A stretch of 49,585 bases of DNA from Tepidibacter formicigenes DSM 15518 (GCF_900142235.1 NZ_FRAE01000016.1:1-49585), one strand, 5' to 3'; positions 16,809-28,420 are shown, numbered from the stretch's first letter. Notes: generated from the sequence alone by a model not told the origin. Program-made: numbers and translations.

Positions 16809-16823
16809 AATTTTCTGATATTT
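16809..16823 (-). promoter_or_regulatory. CodY-like box upstream of the ABC transporter promoter
   Basis: AATTTTCTGATATTT differs at two positions from the CodY consensus AATTTTCWGAAAATT. It lies about 20 bases upstream of the -35. CodY control of amino acid uptake is common in Firmicutes; here it is inferred from the motif alone. Confidence 0.5.
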
Positions 16824-16828
16824 ATTTG

Positions 16829-16862
16829 TAAAAAAATAAAGAACTGAAATAACCAGCTCTTT
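16829..16862 (-). terminator. Second terminator downstream of ssrA
   Basis: On the minus strand a stem (16854-16862 with 16838-16846, one mismatch) is followed by a T-rich tail at 16829-16837. It lies between ssrA and the ABC transporter promoter and acts in tandem with the hairpin at 16921-16944. Confidence 0.65.
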
Positions 16863-16920
16863 AAGTCTTTATATCATTGAATTTTTAAAATATAATGTTA
16901 TATCATATAAAATCAACAAA

Positions 16921-16944
16921 AGAGACTAGAATTTTCTAGTCTCT
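16921..16944 (-). terminator. Terminator of ssrA
   Basis: Perfect 10-bp stem (16921-16930 with 16935-16944), loop of 4, 12 bases after the CCA end of tmRNA, followed by TTTT on the minus strand. Confidence 0.85.
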
Positions 16945-16955
16945 TTTTTATGTAT

Positions 16956-17306
16956 TGGTGGAGGCGAGGGGAATCGAACCCCTGTCCGAAAGCTCTTTCC
17001 CTAAAGCTTCTACGAGCGTAGCTACTATATTAGAATCTCACCTTACTCAACGCCTAGTAGCAGGCTTTGAGCTTGGCCAGCCTTAATTAGTCCATCTTTA
17101 GTCAAGGCACCCTAAAGATAGTTCCCCGCCTATATGACGTTCTAGCCTAGTCTGCGGGAAGACCAGGGAGAACGAGCAGCTATTATTAAGCTGCTAATGC
17201 GTAATTATCGTTTGCGTTTATATTTAGTCCCCAGTTTTTACGTGGACCAGAGAAACACGGCTCGCTACTCTAAGTTCCAAGCCCCCGTCGAAACCTTTAC
17301 GCCCCC
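16956..17306 (-). ncRNA. ssrA: tmRNA (ssrA), tag peptide ANDNYALAA
   Basis: 351 bases. The 5' end GGGGGCG (17306-17300) pairs with CGCCTCC before the 3' CCA (16956-16958). The T arm GGTTCGATTCC and the conserved 5' block GGTTTCGACGGGGG are present. The tag reading frame runs from the resume codon GCA at 17215 to TAA at 17186-17188: Ala-Asn-Asp-Asn-Tyr-Ala-Leu-Ala-Ala. The C-terminal ALAA fits recognition by ClpXP-type proteases. Encoded 18 bases after smpB, whose product binds it, and ended by two tandem terminators. It rescues stalled ribosomes. Confidence 0.98.
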
Positions 17307-17324
17307 ATGTTATATATTTAATTT

Positions 17325-17783
17325 TTAATATTTTCCTGCAAGCTCTCTTTGTATGCGTCTTTTTGCATCTTTTTTAGCAATATCTTGACGCTTATCATAA
17401 AGTTTTTTCCCTTTAGCAAGAGCTATTTCAACTTTTACTTTGCCTCTTTTTAGATAGACACTAAGAGGTATCAACGAATATCCTTGCTGAGTTATTGCTC
17501 CAATTAACTTTCTGATTTCATGTTTATGAAGTAATAATTTTCTAACTCTAAGAGGGTCTACATTAAATATGTTTCCTTGTTCATAAGGACTTATATGAAC
17601 TTGCTTTAGAAAAACTTCATTATTATCTATAGAAGCATATCCATCACCTAAATTTAATCTTCCTGCTCTTATAGATTTAACTTCTGTTCCTTTAAGCTCT
17701 ATTCCTGCTTCATAAACTTCCTCTATGAAATAATTATGTCTTGCTTTTCTGTTTGTTGCTAAAATTTTTTTTCCTTCTGCCAT
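17325..17783 (-). CDS. smpB: SsrA-binding protein SmpB
   Basis: 152 residues, the usual length. It delivers tmRNA to stalled ribosomes. Family blocks are present: [51 protein letters not shown], and the basic C-terminal tail that inserts into the ribosome ([20 protein letters not shown]). Ribosome site AAGAGGG precedes ATG at 17783. Has its own strong promoter (17841-17869) and is directly followed by ssrA, so protein and RNA are probably made from one transcript. Confidence 0.98.
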   Translation of the reverse strand: MAEGKKILATNRKARHNYFIEEVYEAGIELKGTEVKSIRAGRLNLGDGYASIDNNEVFLKQVHISPYEQGNIFNVDPLRVRKLLLHKHEIRKLIGAITQQGYSLIPLSVYLKRGKVKVEIALAKGKKLYDKRQDIAKKDAKRRIQRELAGKY

Positions 17784-17840
17784 AAATTCACCCTCTTACA
17801 ACTTGAAACTTTAAATTGCTTGTTCCTTATCGTAAAAATA

Positions 17841-17869
17841 ATAATAGCATACTATCTTTAAACTGTCAA
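17841..17869 (-). promoter_or_regulatory. smpB-ssrA promoter
   Basis: Minus strand: TTGACA (17864-17869), 17-base spacer ending TGC (extended -10), TATTAT (17841-17846). It lies between rnr and smpB, so the trans-translation pair can be expressed independently of rnr. Confidence 0.85.
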
Positions 17870-17910
17870 GTTTTTTCCCCCCATAGATCTAATAATCTAT
17901 GGGGAAACTT
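17868..17910 (-). terminator. Hairpin after rnr
   Basis: CCCCATAGAT (17879-17888) pairs with ATCTATGGGG (17895-17904); outside it AAGTTT (17868-17873) can pair with AAACTT (17905-17910) with a 5-base bulge. There is no T run on the minus strand, so it may be an RNA-stabilising 3' hairpin as much as a terminator. Confidence 0.5.
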
Positions 17911-17929
17911 AATTAATATTAAAATCCTT

Positions 17930-20056
17930 CTAATCTTTAACTATAGAAAATTCAATTTCCTTAAAATCAATATTCACTTTAGATACTTTTATCTTTAAAG
18001 CATCTCCTATTCTATATGTTTTTTTAGTATTTTCTCCTATTAAAACATAATTCTCAGCATCAAATATATAATAATCATCATCTAAATTAGATACCCTAAT
18101 AAGCCCTTCTATTGTATTGTCAAGTTCTACAAATATTCCAAAAGAAGTTACACTAGATACTACACCTTCAAATTCTTCTCCAACTCTATCTTCCATATAT
18201 TCTGCTTTTTTAAGATCCTCAACCTCTCTTTGAGCATCATCAGCAGCTCTTTCTCTTAAAGAAGATTGCTCTGAAGAATAAACTACTATATTTTTTAAAG
18301 CTTGTATTCTATTTTCAGTAAGTTTTCCATTTAATGCTTCTTTTATTATTCTGTGTATTTGAAGATCAGGATATCTTCTTATAGGAGATGTATAGTGACA
18401 ATAATATTTTGCTGCAAGCCCAAAATGTCCAGCGCATTCCGGAGAATATCTAGCTTGTTTTAGAGATCTTAGCATTAATGTATTTACAACTAATTCTTCT
18501 TTTTTTCCTTTTGCTTCATGAACAATTGATTGTAAAGCTTTTGGATGAACTTCTTCAAGGTCTCCTTTTATATGATATCCAAACGAAGATATAAACTTAT
18601 TAAACTGATCTATTCTCTCAGCACTTGGAGTTTCATGTATTCTATAAACAAAAGGAATGGTAAGCCAGAAAAAATGTTCGGCTATAGTCTCATTACTTAT
18701 TAACATAAATTCCTCTATTATTCTATTAGCTATTCTTCTTTCATATTTTTTTACATCTAATACTTTACCTTTTTTATCAAGTAATATCTTAGCTTCTGGA
18801 AAGTCAAAATCTATGGCTCCTCTAGCTTCTCTTTTTTTCATAAGTATTCTAGCCAATTTTTCCATATTTCTAAAATCATCTACTAAGTGCTTATATTTGT
18901 TAATAAGTTCTTCATCATTCTTTTCAAGTATGTCAGATACATCTGTATACACCATTCTAGCTTTAGAGTTTATAATAGATTCTACTATTTCATGCTTTAA
19001 CACTTTTCCCTTTTCATCTATTTCCATAAATATAGAAAGAGTAAGTCTATCTACATTTGGATTTAGACTACAAACTCCATTAGAAAGCTTTGTAGGAAGC
19101 ATAGGAACAACTCTATCTATTAAATATACTGAGGTTCCTCTTTTTAAAGCTTCTTTATCAAGCTTTGTTCCCTCTTTTACATAATGAGAAACATCAGCAA
19201 TATGAACTCCTAATTTATAATTTCCATTTGAAAGAATTTCAATAGATACAGCATCATCTAAATCTTTTGCATCTGCTCCATCTATTGTAAATATTGTCAT
19301 ATTTCTTAAATCTACTCTTCTTTGTATTTCTTCTTCAGGTATTTCTTCACTTATTTTTTCTGCTTCAGCTAAAACCTTATTAGGAAATTCTTCCGGGAGA
19401 TCATGTTGTCTAATTATAGATAAAATATCTACCCCTCTTTCTCCTTTTTTTCCTAATATTTCTATGATTTTCCCTTCTGGATTTCTACCTTTTTTAGGCC
19501 ACTGTGTAATTTCACAAACAACTTTATCTCCATGGTTCGCACCAAGAGACTCTGCCTTAGGTATATAAACATCTCTAATAAATCTTTTATTGTCAGCAAC
19601 AACAAATCCAAAATTTTTACTCGATTCATAAGTTCCAACTACTGTTTGAATTGATCTTTCTATTATTTTGATAATTTCTCCTTCTGCACGTCTGCTTTCT
19701 TTAGATTTTTCCATAATTCTTGCTATTACTTTATCATTGTGCATAGCTCCATTCATTGCATTTGCAGGTATAAATAAATCTTCTACTCCTTCTTCACTTG
19801 ATATTATAAAACCAAATCCTCTTTGATGTGTTACAAGTCTTCCTACAAATAAATTCATTTTACTAGGAAGTCCATACTTTTTCTTTTTAGTTTTATATAT
19901 GTATCCTTCTTCTTCAAGTTCATCTAAAAAATTATAAAACATAGCTCTTTCCGATGAATGTATATCAAATATAAAAGCAAGCTCTTCTTTAGTCAAAGGG
20001 TTGTATGCATTTTCTTTCATAAACATTAATAATGATTCTTTCATTCCTGGTATCAT
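17930..20056 (-). CDS. rnr: Ribonuclease R
   Basis: 3'-5' exoribonuclease that digests structured RNA, including defective mRNA freed by trans-translation. 708 residues with the standard order: N-terminal winged helix (about 1-70), two cold-shock OB folds (LFVGRLVTHQRGFGFI and VVGTYESSKNFGFVVAD), the RNB catalytic domain with DGADAKDLDDAVS near residue 258 supplying the metal-binding aspartates, and the C-terminal S1 domain (EGVVSSVTSFGIFVELDNTI). ATG at 20056 has TAGGAGG 7 bases upstream. The rnr-smpB-ssrA order is typical of Firmicutes and the products cooperate. Nothing is missing. Confidence 0.97.
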   Translation of the reverse strand: MIPGMKESLLMFMKENAYNPLTKEELAFIFDIHSSERAMFYNFLDELEEEGYIYKTKKKKYGLPSKMNLFVGRLVTHQRGFGFIISSEEGVEDLFIPANAMNGAMHNDKVIARIMEKSKESRRAEGEIIKIIERSIQTVVGTYESSKNFGFVVADNKRFIRDVYIPKAESLGANHGDKVVCEITQWPKKGRNPEGKIIEILGKKGERGVDILSIIRQHDLPEEFPNKVLAEAEKISEEIPEEEIQRRVDLRNMTIFTIDGADAKDLDDAVSIEILSNGNYKLGVHIADVSHYVKEGTKLDKEALKRGTSVYLIDRVVPMLPTKLSNGVCSLNPNVDRLTLSIFMEIDEKGKVLKHEIVESIINSKARMVYTDVSDILEKNDEELINKYKHLVDDFRNMEKLARILMKKREARGAIDFDFPEAKILLDKKGKVLDVKKYERRIANRIIEEFMLISNETIAEHFFWLTIPFVYRIHETPSAERIDQFNKFISSFGYHIKGDLEEVHPKALQSIVHEAKGKKEELVVNTLMLRSLKQARYSPECAGHFGLAAKYYCHYTSPIRRYPDLQIHRIIKEALNGKLTENRIQALKNIVVYSSEQSSLRERAADDAQREVEDLKKAEYMEDRVGEEFEGVVSSVTSFGIFVELDNTIEGLIRVSNLDDDYYIFDAENYVLIGENTKKTYRIGDALKIKVSKVNIDFKEIEFSIVKD

Positions 20057-20250
20057 TTTACAACCTCCTATTTAATAATTTACAAATCTCTTGTAAATAT
20101 ATTTTTTCCATTTTTTATATTTTTAAATAATCAATTTACATTTTTCATAAACACTTTTTAATAACATAGTTTTATTCTATCTAGAATCTATAATACCATG
20201 TTTTTCCTCAATAATGAAACTAAAAATAGTTAATATATTTATATATTAAT

Positions 20251-20637
20251 TTATTTATTTTTCTTTAAAACAAGAAACACTCCAATTCCTATTAATATAA
20301 ATGGCCAAAACTGGTCTAAATCAATCCAGTAAAAATATTTTTTAAATAAATATAATAATCCTATTAGTATTAATATAATTCCTGATATCCTTTTGCTTTT
20401 GTTAAATTTTTCTTCTTCATTTTCATCATATTTTTCATACATGAATTCAACATTAGGATTTTCAGGTATAATAACTATACATACTATATATGCTAAAAAA
20501 CCTAATCCTATTGTAAAAAAACTTATAATCCAAAGTATTCTTATTAAAGCTGGATCAACTCCAAAATATTCTGCAATTCCACCACATACTCCACCTAAAA
20601 CTTTATCCTTTCTAGAACGATAAATTTTTTTATCCAT
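20251..20637 (-). CDS. PspC-domain membrane protein
   Basis: About 128 residues. The N-terminal PspC motif is clear: IYRSRKDKVLGGVCGGIAEY followed by FGVDPALIRILWIIS and a membrane segment ending IVCIVIIPE. After a charged linker two more hydrophobic segments follow (ISGIILILIGLLYLF and FWPFILIGIGVFLVL), similar to LiaF-type membrane anchors. PspC-family proteins act in envelope-stress responses. The frame is open to 20667, but the ribosome site AGAGGGG lies within that extension and the ATG at 20637 (MDKKIY) is 7 bases after it. Single gene; role in this organism is inferred only from the family. Confidence 0.85.
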   Translation of the reverse strand: MDKKIYRSRKDKVLGGVCGGIAEYFGVDPALIRILWIISFFTIGLGFLAYIVCIVIIPENPNVEFMYEKYDENEEEKFNKSKRISGIILILIGLLYLFKKYFYWIDLDQFWPFILIGIGVFLVLKKNK

Positions 20638-20700
20638 ACACGTACCCCTCTTTCTAATACTATTCAACTACATTAATAATTATATACTATCTACATTAAT

Positions 20701-20742
20701 AAAAAAGTCTTTATTCTAAAGATTTTAAATGTAGACTTTTTT
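20701..20742. terminator. Hairpin with A/T runs in the hppA-pspC gap
   Basis: AAAAAAGTCT (20701-20710) pairs with AGACTTTTTT (20733-20742), with a 22-base loop. It could terminate in either direction, or act as a leader attenuator 64 bases upstream of the PspC start. Confidence 0.4.
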
Positions 20743-20757
20743 GAAATTTCATGGCGC

Positions 20758-20782
20758 CAACGAATTCTAACGAATTCCGTTG
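20758..20782. repeat. GC-richer imperfect palindrome in AT-rich spacer
   Basis: CAACGAATTC (20758-20767), TAAC, GAATTCCGTTG (20772-20782) fold into a stem with one bulged base, and AACGAATTC also occurs twice as a direct repeat. It adjoins GGCGCC (20753-20758). It codes for nothing convincing; it may be an interspersed repeat or a protein-binding site. Confidence 0.45.
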
Positions 20783-20888
20783 CTTAAAATTCATAACGAA
20801 AATTATATTCATCCACAATTCAAAAGGATTATAATTCCCTATTCATTATAAAATATTTAATCTTTTACTATATTGTGATTAAATTACA

Positions 20889-20939
20889 AAAGACCTATAT
20901 TATTTTAAATTGCTAAGGCAATAAATAATATAGGTCTTT
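20889..20939 (-). terminator. Terminator of the membrane pyrophosphatase gene
   Basis: 17-bp perfect stem (20889-20905 with 20923-20939), 17-base loop, starting 19 bases after the hppA stop codon. Confidence 0.8.
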
Positions 20940-20957
20940 AATCAAAAAACTATTTTA

Positions 20958-22976
20958 TTATCTAAAAAATCTTAATAATATTCCTCCATATTGAACAAGT
21001 AATGGAGCAAAAACTAAAGATACTATAGTCATAAGCTTAATTAATATATTTATAGATGGTCCTGATGTATCTTTAAATGGATCTCCTACCGTATCGCCAA
21101 CAACAGCAGCTTTATGTGGTTCACTACCTTTTCCACCATGATGGCCTGCTTCTATATATTTTTTGGCATTATCCCAAGCACCCCCAGCATTAGCCATCAT
21201 TATAGCCATAAGTATTCCGGATACCAATGCTCCTGCAAGAAGTCCTCCTAGACCTTCTGTTCCAAGTAAAAGCCCTGTTGCTATAGGAGATACTACAGCA
21301 AGAACTCCTGGAATAATCATTTCTTTTAGTGCAGAACCTGTTGAAATATCAACACATCTTGCATAATCTGGTTTTGCTTTACCTTCCATTATACCTGGAA
21401 TTTCTTTAAATTGTCTTCTAACTTCTTCTATCATTTGAAAAGCTGCCTTTCCAACAGCTTCCATGGTCATTGCAGAGAATAAAAATGGAAGCATTCCTCC
21501 TATAAGCATTCCTGCTATAACGGTTGGATTTGTTAAATCTATTCCTTTTAAATTAGCTGCTGCTGTATAAGAAGCAAATAATGCTAGAGCTGTTAAGGCA
21601 GCTGAACCTATAGCAAATCCTTTACCTATTGCAGCTGTAGTATTTCCAACCGAATCTAGTTTATCTGTTATATTTCTAACTTCCTCTGGAAGTTCACACA
21701 TTTCAGCTATGCCACCAGCATTATCAGCAATAGGACCATACGCATCAACAGCTACAGTCATACCCGCTGTAGCAAGCATACCTACAGCTGCTAGTGATAT
21801 ACCATAAAGTCCTGCAGCTCCATAAGCAAATAATATCCCAAAAGCCATTACTATTATTGGCCATGCAGTTGAAACCATCCCCACAGCAAGTCCTGCTATT
21901 ATATTTGTTGCAGGTCCTGTTTCTGATTGTGCAGCTATCTTTTTAACAGATGAATAATCTCCTGATGTATATATTTCTGTAAGCTGTCCGATAATAGTTC
22001 CTACTATAAGCCCTATAACAACTGCCCAGAACCCTTTTAAATCTCCAAGAAGCTGTCTAGATAAAATAAATCCTAATATTACAGTTATAACCCCAGATAC
22101 ATATGTACCCATTTTTAATGCTTTGTGAGGATCTGCATTTTCATCCCCTTTAACAAAGAATGTTCCTATTATAGAAGCCACTATTCCTGCTCCAGCTAAA
22201 ACAAGAGGAAATACTGCTCCATTTATTCCATAAGCCATTAGTCCTAGTGTTATTGCAGAAATAAGAGAACCTACATAAGATTCAAATAAATCTGCTCCCA
22301 TACCAGCAACATCCCCTACATTATCCCCTACATTGTCTGCTATAACAGCTGGATTTCTTGGGTCATCTTCAGGAATTCCTGCTTCTACTTTACCAACAAG
22401 ATCCGCTCCAACATCAGCAGCTTTAGTATATATTCCTCCACCAACACGCCCAAATAATGCAAGAGAGGAAGCTCCAAGTCCAAAGCCAGTTAATATTTCA
22501 GCAGAAGTAGTTGGATCATTTCCCATAGAAATTAATGATATAAATAGTTGTCCAATTCCTAAAAGACCAAGACCAACAACAGCCATACCCATTACTGCTC
22601 CACCCGAAAATGCAACACTTAAGGCTTTATTCATTCCACCTTCTTTAGCAGCATTTGCTGTTCTGACATTAGCTTTTGTAGCAACCTGCATCCCAAAAAA
22701 ACCTGCAAGTGTTGAAAATATAGCTCCTACTAAAAAACATATTGCAGTAAGCCAACTAATCCATATACCTAATACAATAAATAGAGCAGTTATGAATACA
22801 ACAAGAGTTTTATATTCCCTTGTTAGAAAAGCCATGGCACCTTCATGAATGTAGGAAGAAATTTCTCTCATTCTTTCAGTCCCAACATCAACCTTATTAA
22901 TTTTGCTTGCTAATATATAAGCAAATACTAAGGCAATAATACCAATAATAGGAGCAAACATTGCATATGAACTCAT
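20958..22976 (-). CDS. hppA: Membrane-bound ion-pumping pyrophosphatase, K+-dependent type
   Basis: Hydrolyses pyrophosphate and pumps H+ or Na+ across the membrane. 672 residues with about 16 hydrophobic helices. Substrate-binding motifs are intact: [40 protein letters not shown] and, near the C-terminus, [17 protein letters not shown]. The stretch [10 protein letters not shown] carries Ala where K+-independent enzymes carry Lys, so K+ dependence is predicted. Whether it pumps Na+ or H+ cannot be settled by eye. ATG at 22976 has AAGGAGG upstream. Single gene between secG and pspC. In a fermentative anaerobe it saves energy from biosynthetic pyrophosphate. Confidence 0.95.
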   Translation of the reverse strand: MSSYAMFAPIIGIIALVFAYILASKINKVDVGTERMREISSYIHEGAMAFLTREYKTLVVFITALFIVLGIWISWLTAICFLVGAIFSTLAGFFGMQVATKANVRTANAAKEGGMNKALSVAFSGGAVMGMAVVGLGLLGIGQLFISLISMGNDPTTSAEILTGFGLGASSLALFGRVGGGIYTKAADVGADLVGKVEAGIPEDDPRNPAVIADNVGDNVGDVAGMGADLFESYVGSLISAITLGLMAYGINGAVFPLVLAGAGIVASIIGTFFVKGDENADPHKALKMGTYVSGVITVILGFILSRQLLGDLKGFWAVVIGLIVGTIIGQLTEIYTSGDYSSVKKIAAQSETGPATNIIAGLAVGMVSTAWPIIVMAFGILFAYGAAGLYGISLAAVGMLATAGMTVAVDAYGPIADNAGGIAEMCELPEEVRNITDKLDSVGNTTAAIGKGFAIGSAALTALALFASYTAAANLKGIDLTNPTVIAGMLIGGMLPFLFSAMTMEAVGKAAFQMIEEVRRQFKEIPGIMEGKAKPDYARCVDISTGSALKEMIIPGVLAVVSPIATGLLLGTEGLGGLLAGALVSGILMAIMMANAGGAWDNAKKYIEAGHHGGKGSEPHKAAVVGDTVGDPFKDTSGPSINILIKLMTIVSLVFAPLLVQYGGILLRFFR

Positions 22977-23175
22977 TCCCTGATACCTCCTTATAATATT
23001 TTTTATATTCTTCCCTTTAAATTACTATGTCATATACCTTAAATTAATTTCAAGAATATTCCGAAAAATTTCGCCATTATTCTTCCTTTTTATCTTGCTC
23101 CAATGTGAAATAATATTAATTTTTGTAAAATTATATCTGTCCACAAGTTAAAAAATTTATAATATCCTATAGAGT

Positions 23176-23200
23176 AAAAAAATCCCACAAAAATGGGATT
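23176..23200 (-). terminator. Terminator of secG
   Basis: AATCCCA (23181-23187) pairs with TGGGATT (23194-23200); on the minus strand it is followed by a T run (23176-23180). Lies 6 bases after the secG stop. Confidence 0.9.
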
Positions 23201-23205
23201 AATTA

Positions 23206-23433
23206 TTATTGTATTGCAACTAACGACAAAGCAACTATAATAAATAAAAAAGCAGAAACAGAAGTAATTTTTGAAAATAAAGCATCTAATCCTCTAGCCT
23301 TAGTTCCCATAACTTGCTCAGCTCCTCCAGCTATACTTCCTGAAAGACCTGCACTTTTTCCTGATTGAAGTAATACACTAGCAATTAAAATTATGCTCGT
23401 TATAAGCTGTACTACCATTAAAAAAGTCTTCAC
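23206..23433 (-). CDS. secG: Preprotein translocase subunit SecG
   Basis: 75 residues with two membrane helices (about 4-22 and 54-74) joined by the conserved cytoplasmic loop LLQSGKSAGLSGSIAGGAEQ, the hallmark of SecG. It assists SecYE/SecA in protein export. The position after eno and before the rnr-smpB-ssrA block is common in Clostridia. Ribosome site AAGGAGG precedes ATG at 23433. Separated from eno by a strong hairpin, so it probably has its own promoter in 23434-23506, which I could not define confidently. Confidence 0.96.
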   Translation of the reverse strand: MKTFLMVVQLITSIILIASVLLQSGKSAGLSGSIAGGAEQVMGTKARGLDALFSKITSVSAFLFIIVALSLVAIQ

Positions 23434-23506
23434 TCTGACACCTCCTTAACACAAACCTAGATTAATATACATAGTGTAACATATAACTTATAATCAATCA
23501 ACATTA

Positions 23507-23550
23507 AAGTCAAAAATAGGAAGAATATTACTTCTTCCTATTTTTGACTT
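23507..23550. terminator. Terminator of the glycolytic operon (after eno)
   Basis: 19-bp stem (23507-23525 with 23532-23550), loop of 6, beginning 23 bases after the eno stop. The arms carry A and T tracts internally, so it may work in both directions. Confidence 0.85.
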
Positions 23551-23572
23551 AATATATATTTTTATACATTAT

Positions 23573-24886
<1,314 letters not shown>

Positions 24887-24915
24887 TTAATATTAAATAT
24901 TTACTTAAAATCAAA

Positions 24916-26442
24916 TTATTTAACTATAAGACTATTTCCAGTCATTTCTTCTGGTTTTTCTATATTCATAAAATCAAGAATAGTTGGTGCTAAATCACAA
25001 AGTCTACCATCTTCTCTTAATTTTATATCTTCATCAGTTACAACTACACAAGGAACTACATTTGTAGAATGAGCCGTTATAGGCTTTTTCTCTTCATCAT
25101 ACATTTCTTCTGCATTTCCATGGTCAGCTGTAATTAAAGCCTTACCACCTAATGAAACTATTTTATCAATTACTTTTCCTAAACATTCATCTACAGTTTC
25201 AACTGCTTTAACTGCAGCATCAAACACCCCTGTATGTCCTACCATATCAGGATTTGCAAAGTTTAATACTATAAAATCGTATTTATCTTCATCTAATCTA
25301 GCTAAAAGTTCATCTGTAACTTCATGAGCTGACATTTCTGGTTTTAAATCATATGTTGCAATCTTAGGAGATGGTATTAATGCTCTATCTTCTCCTTCAT
25401 TAGGGTCTTCTATTCCACCATTGAAGAAGAATGTAACATGTGCATATTTTTCAGTTTCTGCAATTCTAAGCTGTTTTATACCTTTTTTGCTTAGATATTC
25501 TCCTAATGTATTTTTAAGCTTTTGAGGTTTAAATGCAACATAAGCATCTTTTATTGTTATATCATATTGAGTCATGCACACAAAAGTAGTATTTACATAA
25601 CTTCTTTCAAAATCATTAAATTCTTTATCTACTATTGCTCTAGTTATTTGTCTAGCTCTATCTGGTCTAAAGTTAAAGAATATTACAGAATCATTATCTT
25701 CTATTTTAGCTACTGGGTTTCCATTTTCTAGTATAACAGTAGGTAAAACAAATTCATCAGTTTTATCATTTTTATATGATTTTTCAACAGCTTCTCTTGC
25801 ACTATTTGCATTTTCACCTTTGCCTAAAGTAAGTGCATCATAAGCAAGCTGAGTTCTCTCCCATCTTTTATCTCTATCCATAGAGTAATATCTACCAGAT
25901 ACAGTAGCAATTTTACCTACTTCATTATCTTTCATATATTTTTCTATTTCATCTATGTAAGTTAGTGCACTTTTAGGGTCAGTATCTCTTCCATCTAAAA
26001 ATGCATGAACATACACTTTTTCTAGATTTTCTCTTTTAGCTAATTCTAAAAGTCCTTTAAGATGATCTATATGAGAATGAACTCCACCATCTGACAAAAG
26101 TCCCATTATATGAAGGCTTTTGTTATTTTCTTTAGCATTTTTGATTGCTCTTAAAAGTTCTTCATTTTTAAAGAAACTTTCATCCTCTATAGCCTTAGTT
26201 ATCCTAGTAAGTTCTTGATAAACTATTCTTCCAGCACCTATATTCAAGTGTCCTACTTCTGAGTTACCCATTTGTCCATCTGGTAATCCTACATCTAGTC
26301 CACTTGCTTTTATATATACATTTGGATAAGTATTTATATATTTATCCATATTTGGAGTTTTTGCTGCTTTTATAGCATTTCCTAGTTCTAAATTGTTAAT
26401 ACCCCAGCCATCTAGTATGATTAAAGCTACAGGCTTTTTCAT
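24916..26442 (-). CDS. gpmI: 2,3-bisphosphoglycerate-independent phosphoglycerate mutase
   Basis: Interconverts 3- and 2-phosphoglycerate with two Mn ions. 508 residues, normal for GpmI. The nucleophile is S61 in [26 protein letters not shown] at the start and [13 protein letters not shown] near the end supply metal ligands. The frame is open back to 26469, which would overlap tpiA, but AAGGAG sits before the ATG at 26442 (MKKPVAL), so that start is used. Spacing from tpiA is 13 bases. Mn dependence makes this enzyme sensitive to pH in spore formers, as known for the family. Confidence 0.98.
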   Translation of the reverse strand: MKKPVALIILDGWGINNLELGNAIKAAKTPNMDKYINTYPNVYIKASGLDVGLPDGQMGNSEVGHLNIGAGRIVYQELTRITKAIEDESFFKNEELLRAIKNAKENNKSLHIMGLLSDGGVHSHIDHLKGLLELAKRENLEKVYVHAFLDGRDTDPKSALTYIDEIEKYMKDNEVGKIATVSGRYYSMDRDKRWERTQLAYDALTLGKGENANSAREAVEKSYKNDKTDEFVLPTVILENGNPVAKIEDNDSVIFFNFRPDRARQITRAIVDKEFNDFERSYVNTTFVCMTQYDITIKDAYVAFKPQKLKNTLGEYLSKKGIKQLRIAETEKYAHVTFFFNGGIEDPNEGEDRALIPSPKIATYDLKPEMSAHEVTDELLARLDEDKYDFIVLNFANPDMVGHTGVFDAAVKAVETVDECLGKVIDKIVSLGGKALITADHGNAEEMYDEEKKPITAHSTNVVPCVVVTDEDIKLREDGRLCDLAPTILDFMNIEKPEEMTGNSLIVK

Positions 26443-26455
26443 ATTTATCAACTCC

Positions 26456-27202
26456 TTAGAAATTAACAAGCTCTACATAATCTGAAGGATTTAAACTCGC
26501 TCCTCCAACTAAAGCACCATCTATATCCTCTTCATTCATTATTTCTTCTACATTAGCAGGTTTGACACTTCCACCATATTGTATTCTTACTTCTTCAGAA
26601 ACTTCACTTCCAAATATATTTCCTACAACTTCTCTTATATAAGCTATAACATCATTTGCATCTTTACTACTAGCTGTTTTTCCAGTTCCTATAGCCCATA
26701 TTGGCTCATAAGCAATTACTATATCTTTTACTCTTTCTTTATCAACATTTTCAAGAGCTTTTTCAACTTGAACCTTTACTACATCTTTTGTTTTTTGAGT
26801 TTCTCTTTCTTCAAGAGTTTCTCCTACACAAACTATAGGTTTTATATCATACTCTAAGGCTTTTAATACTTTTTTGTTAACTGTTTCATCTGTTTCATTG
26901 AAGTATTGTCTTCTTTCAGAGTGTCCTATTACAACATAATCTACTTCAATTTCTTTAAGCATAAGAGGAGATATTTCTCCAGTAAATGCTCCTTTTTCTT
27001 CAAAATGCATATTTTGAGCTCCAACTTTAATATTAGTTCCTTTAGTAACTTCTTTTAAATCTTTAAGTAACGTAAACGGAGCACATATAACAGCTTCAAC
27101 ATCTGTATTAGCAATTTTATCTTTAACTTCATTTACAAATTCAACAGCTTCTTTTATAGTTTTGTGCATTTTCCAGTTTCCAGCAATGATTGGAGTTCTC
27201 AT
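26456..27202 (-). CDS. tpiA: Triosephosphate isomerase
   Basis: Interconverts dihydroxyacetone phosphate and glyceraldehyde 3-phosphate. 248 residues from the ATG at 27202. Catalytic residues are all present: GNWKMHKT (Asn9, Lys11), the histidine in [11 protein letters not shown], the glutamate in [15 protein letters not shown] and the phosphate loop YGGSVKP. An upstream TTG at 27220 lies before the ribosome site AAAGGGTG and is rejected. Sits 18 bases after pgk and 13 bases before gpmI in one operon. Confidence 0.98.
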   Translation of the reverse strand: MRTPIIAGNWKMHKTIKEAVEFVNEVKDKIANTDVEAVICAPFTLLKDLKEVTKGTNIKVGAQNMHFEEKGAFTGEISPLMLKEIEVDYVVIGHSERRQYFNETDETVNKKVLKALEYDIKPIVCVGETLEERETQKTKDVVKVQVEKALENVDKERVKDIVIAYEPIWAIGTGKTASSKDANDVIAYIREVVGNIFGSEVSEEVRIQYGGSVKPANVEEIMNEEDIDGALVGGASLNPSDYVELVNF

Positions 27203-27220
27203 TCTCTCACACCCTTTCAA

Positions 27221-28420
27221 TTATTTGTCATTTAAAGCAACGATTCCTGGAAGTTCTTTTCCTTCTAAGAACTCAAGTGATGCTCCACCACCAGTTGAAA
27301 TGTGAGTCATTTTATCTCCAAATCCTAATTGATTTACAGCTGCAGCACTATCTCCTCCACCTATAACTGTTGTAGCATCAGATTCTGCCATTGCTTTAGC
27401 AACCTCTATAGTTCCTTTTGCAAAATTTTCAAATTCAAACACTCCCATAGGTCCGTTCCATACTACAGTTTTTGCTTCTTTTACAGCATCTGCATATATT
27501 TTTGCAGTTTTAGGTCCAATATCAAGTCCCATAAATCCATCTTTAATATTTTCATCTTCTGTAACAACAGGAGTAGTATCTTTATCAAATTTTTCTCCAG
27601 TTACATGATCAACTGGAAGTAACAATTTTACTCCTTTAGCTTTTGCTTTTTCTATCATTTCTTTAGAATATTCCATTTTATCTTCTTCAAGTAAAGATGT
27701 TCCAATTTCATATCCTTGAGCTTTTAAGAATGTATAAGCCATTCCACCACCGATTATTAACGTATCTACTTTTTCAAGCAAATTGTTTATAACATTTATT
27801 TTATCTGAAACTTTTGCTCCACCTAGTATTGCTACAAATGGTCTTGCAGGAGTTTCAACAGCTTCACCTAAGAATTTTAATTCTTTTTGAATTAAATATC
27901 CACAAACACTAGTCTCTACAAAATTTGTAACTCCAACAGTTGAACAGTGAGCTCTGTGAGCTGTACCAAAAGCATCATTTACAAAAATTTCAGCAAGAGA
28001 AGCTAATTCTTTTGAGAAACTTTCTTCATTTTTAGTTTCTTCTTTTCTATATCTTGTATTTTGAAGAAGTATAACATCTCCATCTTTCATATTTTCAACT
28101 GCAGATTTTGCATTTTCTCCAACAACATTATCATCCGCTACAAATACAACTTCCTTATTTAGCATTTCAGAAAGTCTTTTAGCAACTGGAGCAAGTGAAA
28201 GTTCTGGTTTTGGTTCCCCTTTTGGCTTTCCAAGATGAGAACATAATATAACCTTTGCTCCTTTTTCCATTAAATACTTTATCGTAGGAAGAGCACCTAC
28301 TAATCTATTTTCATCAGTTATAACACCATCTTTTAATGGAACGTTAAAGTCACATCTAACTAATACTCTTTTACCAGTTACCTCTATATCTTCTATAGTT
28401 TTTTTGTTTAACATTGACAT
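27221..28420 (-). CDS. pgk: Phosphoglycerate kinase
   Basis: Makes ATP from 1,3-bisphosphoglycerate. 399 residues. [15 protein letters not shown] near the start, HLGKPKG, the [12 protein letters not shown] hinge region, and the ATP-binding [16 protein letters not shown] near the C-terminus. ATG at 28420 follows AAGGAG by 9 bases. A strong terminator lies between gapA and pgk, so this gene either depends on readthrough or has its own promoter. An extended -10 TGATATACT (minus strand, near 28452) is a weak candidate. First gene of pgk-tpiA-gpmI-eno. Confidence 0.98.
   Translation of the reverse strand: MSMLNKKTIEDIEVTGKRVLVRCDFNVPLKDGVITDENRLVGALPTIKYLMEKGAKVILCSHLGKPKGEPKPELSLAPVAKRLSEMLNKEVVFVADDNVVGENAKSAVENMKDGDVILLQNTRYRKEETKNEESFSKELASLAEIFVNDAFGTAHRAHCSTVGVTNFVETSVCGYLIQKELKFLGEAVETPARPFVAILGGAKVSDKINVINNLLEKVDTLIIGGGMAYTFLKAQGYEIGTSLLEEDKMEYSKEMIEKAKAKGVKLLLPVDHVTGEKFDKDTTPVVTEDENIKDGFMGLDIGPKTAKIYADAVKEAKTVVWNGPMGVFEFENFAKGTIEVAKAMAESDATTVIGGGDSAAAVNQLGFGDKMTHISTGGGASLEFLEGKELPGIVALNDK

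Noticed and set aside
20080-20098. TTTACAA-N5-TTGTAAA inverted repeat before rnr
   Set aside because: Short, AT-only, and likely in such DNA by chance; no promoter could be aligned with it.
20751-20834. 27-codon frame starting ATGGCGCCAACG in the hppA-pspC spacer
   Set aside because: No ribosome site, and it covers the palindrome; more likely chance.
22333-22848. Long open frames on the opposite strand of hppA, eno, pgk, tpiA and others
   Set aside because: They are antisense shadows of strongly conserved genes, with low-complexity proteins and no ribosome sites.
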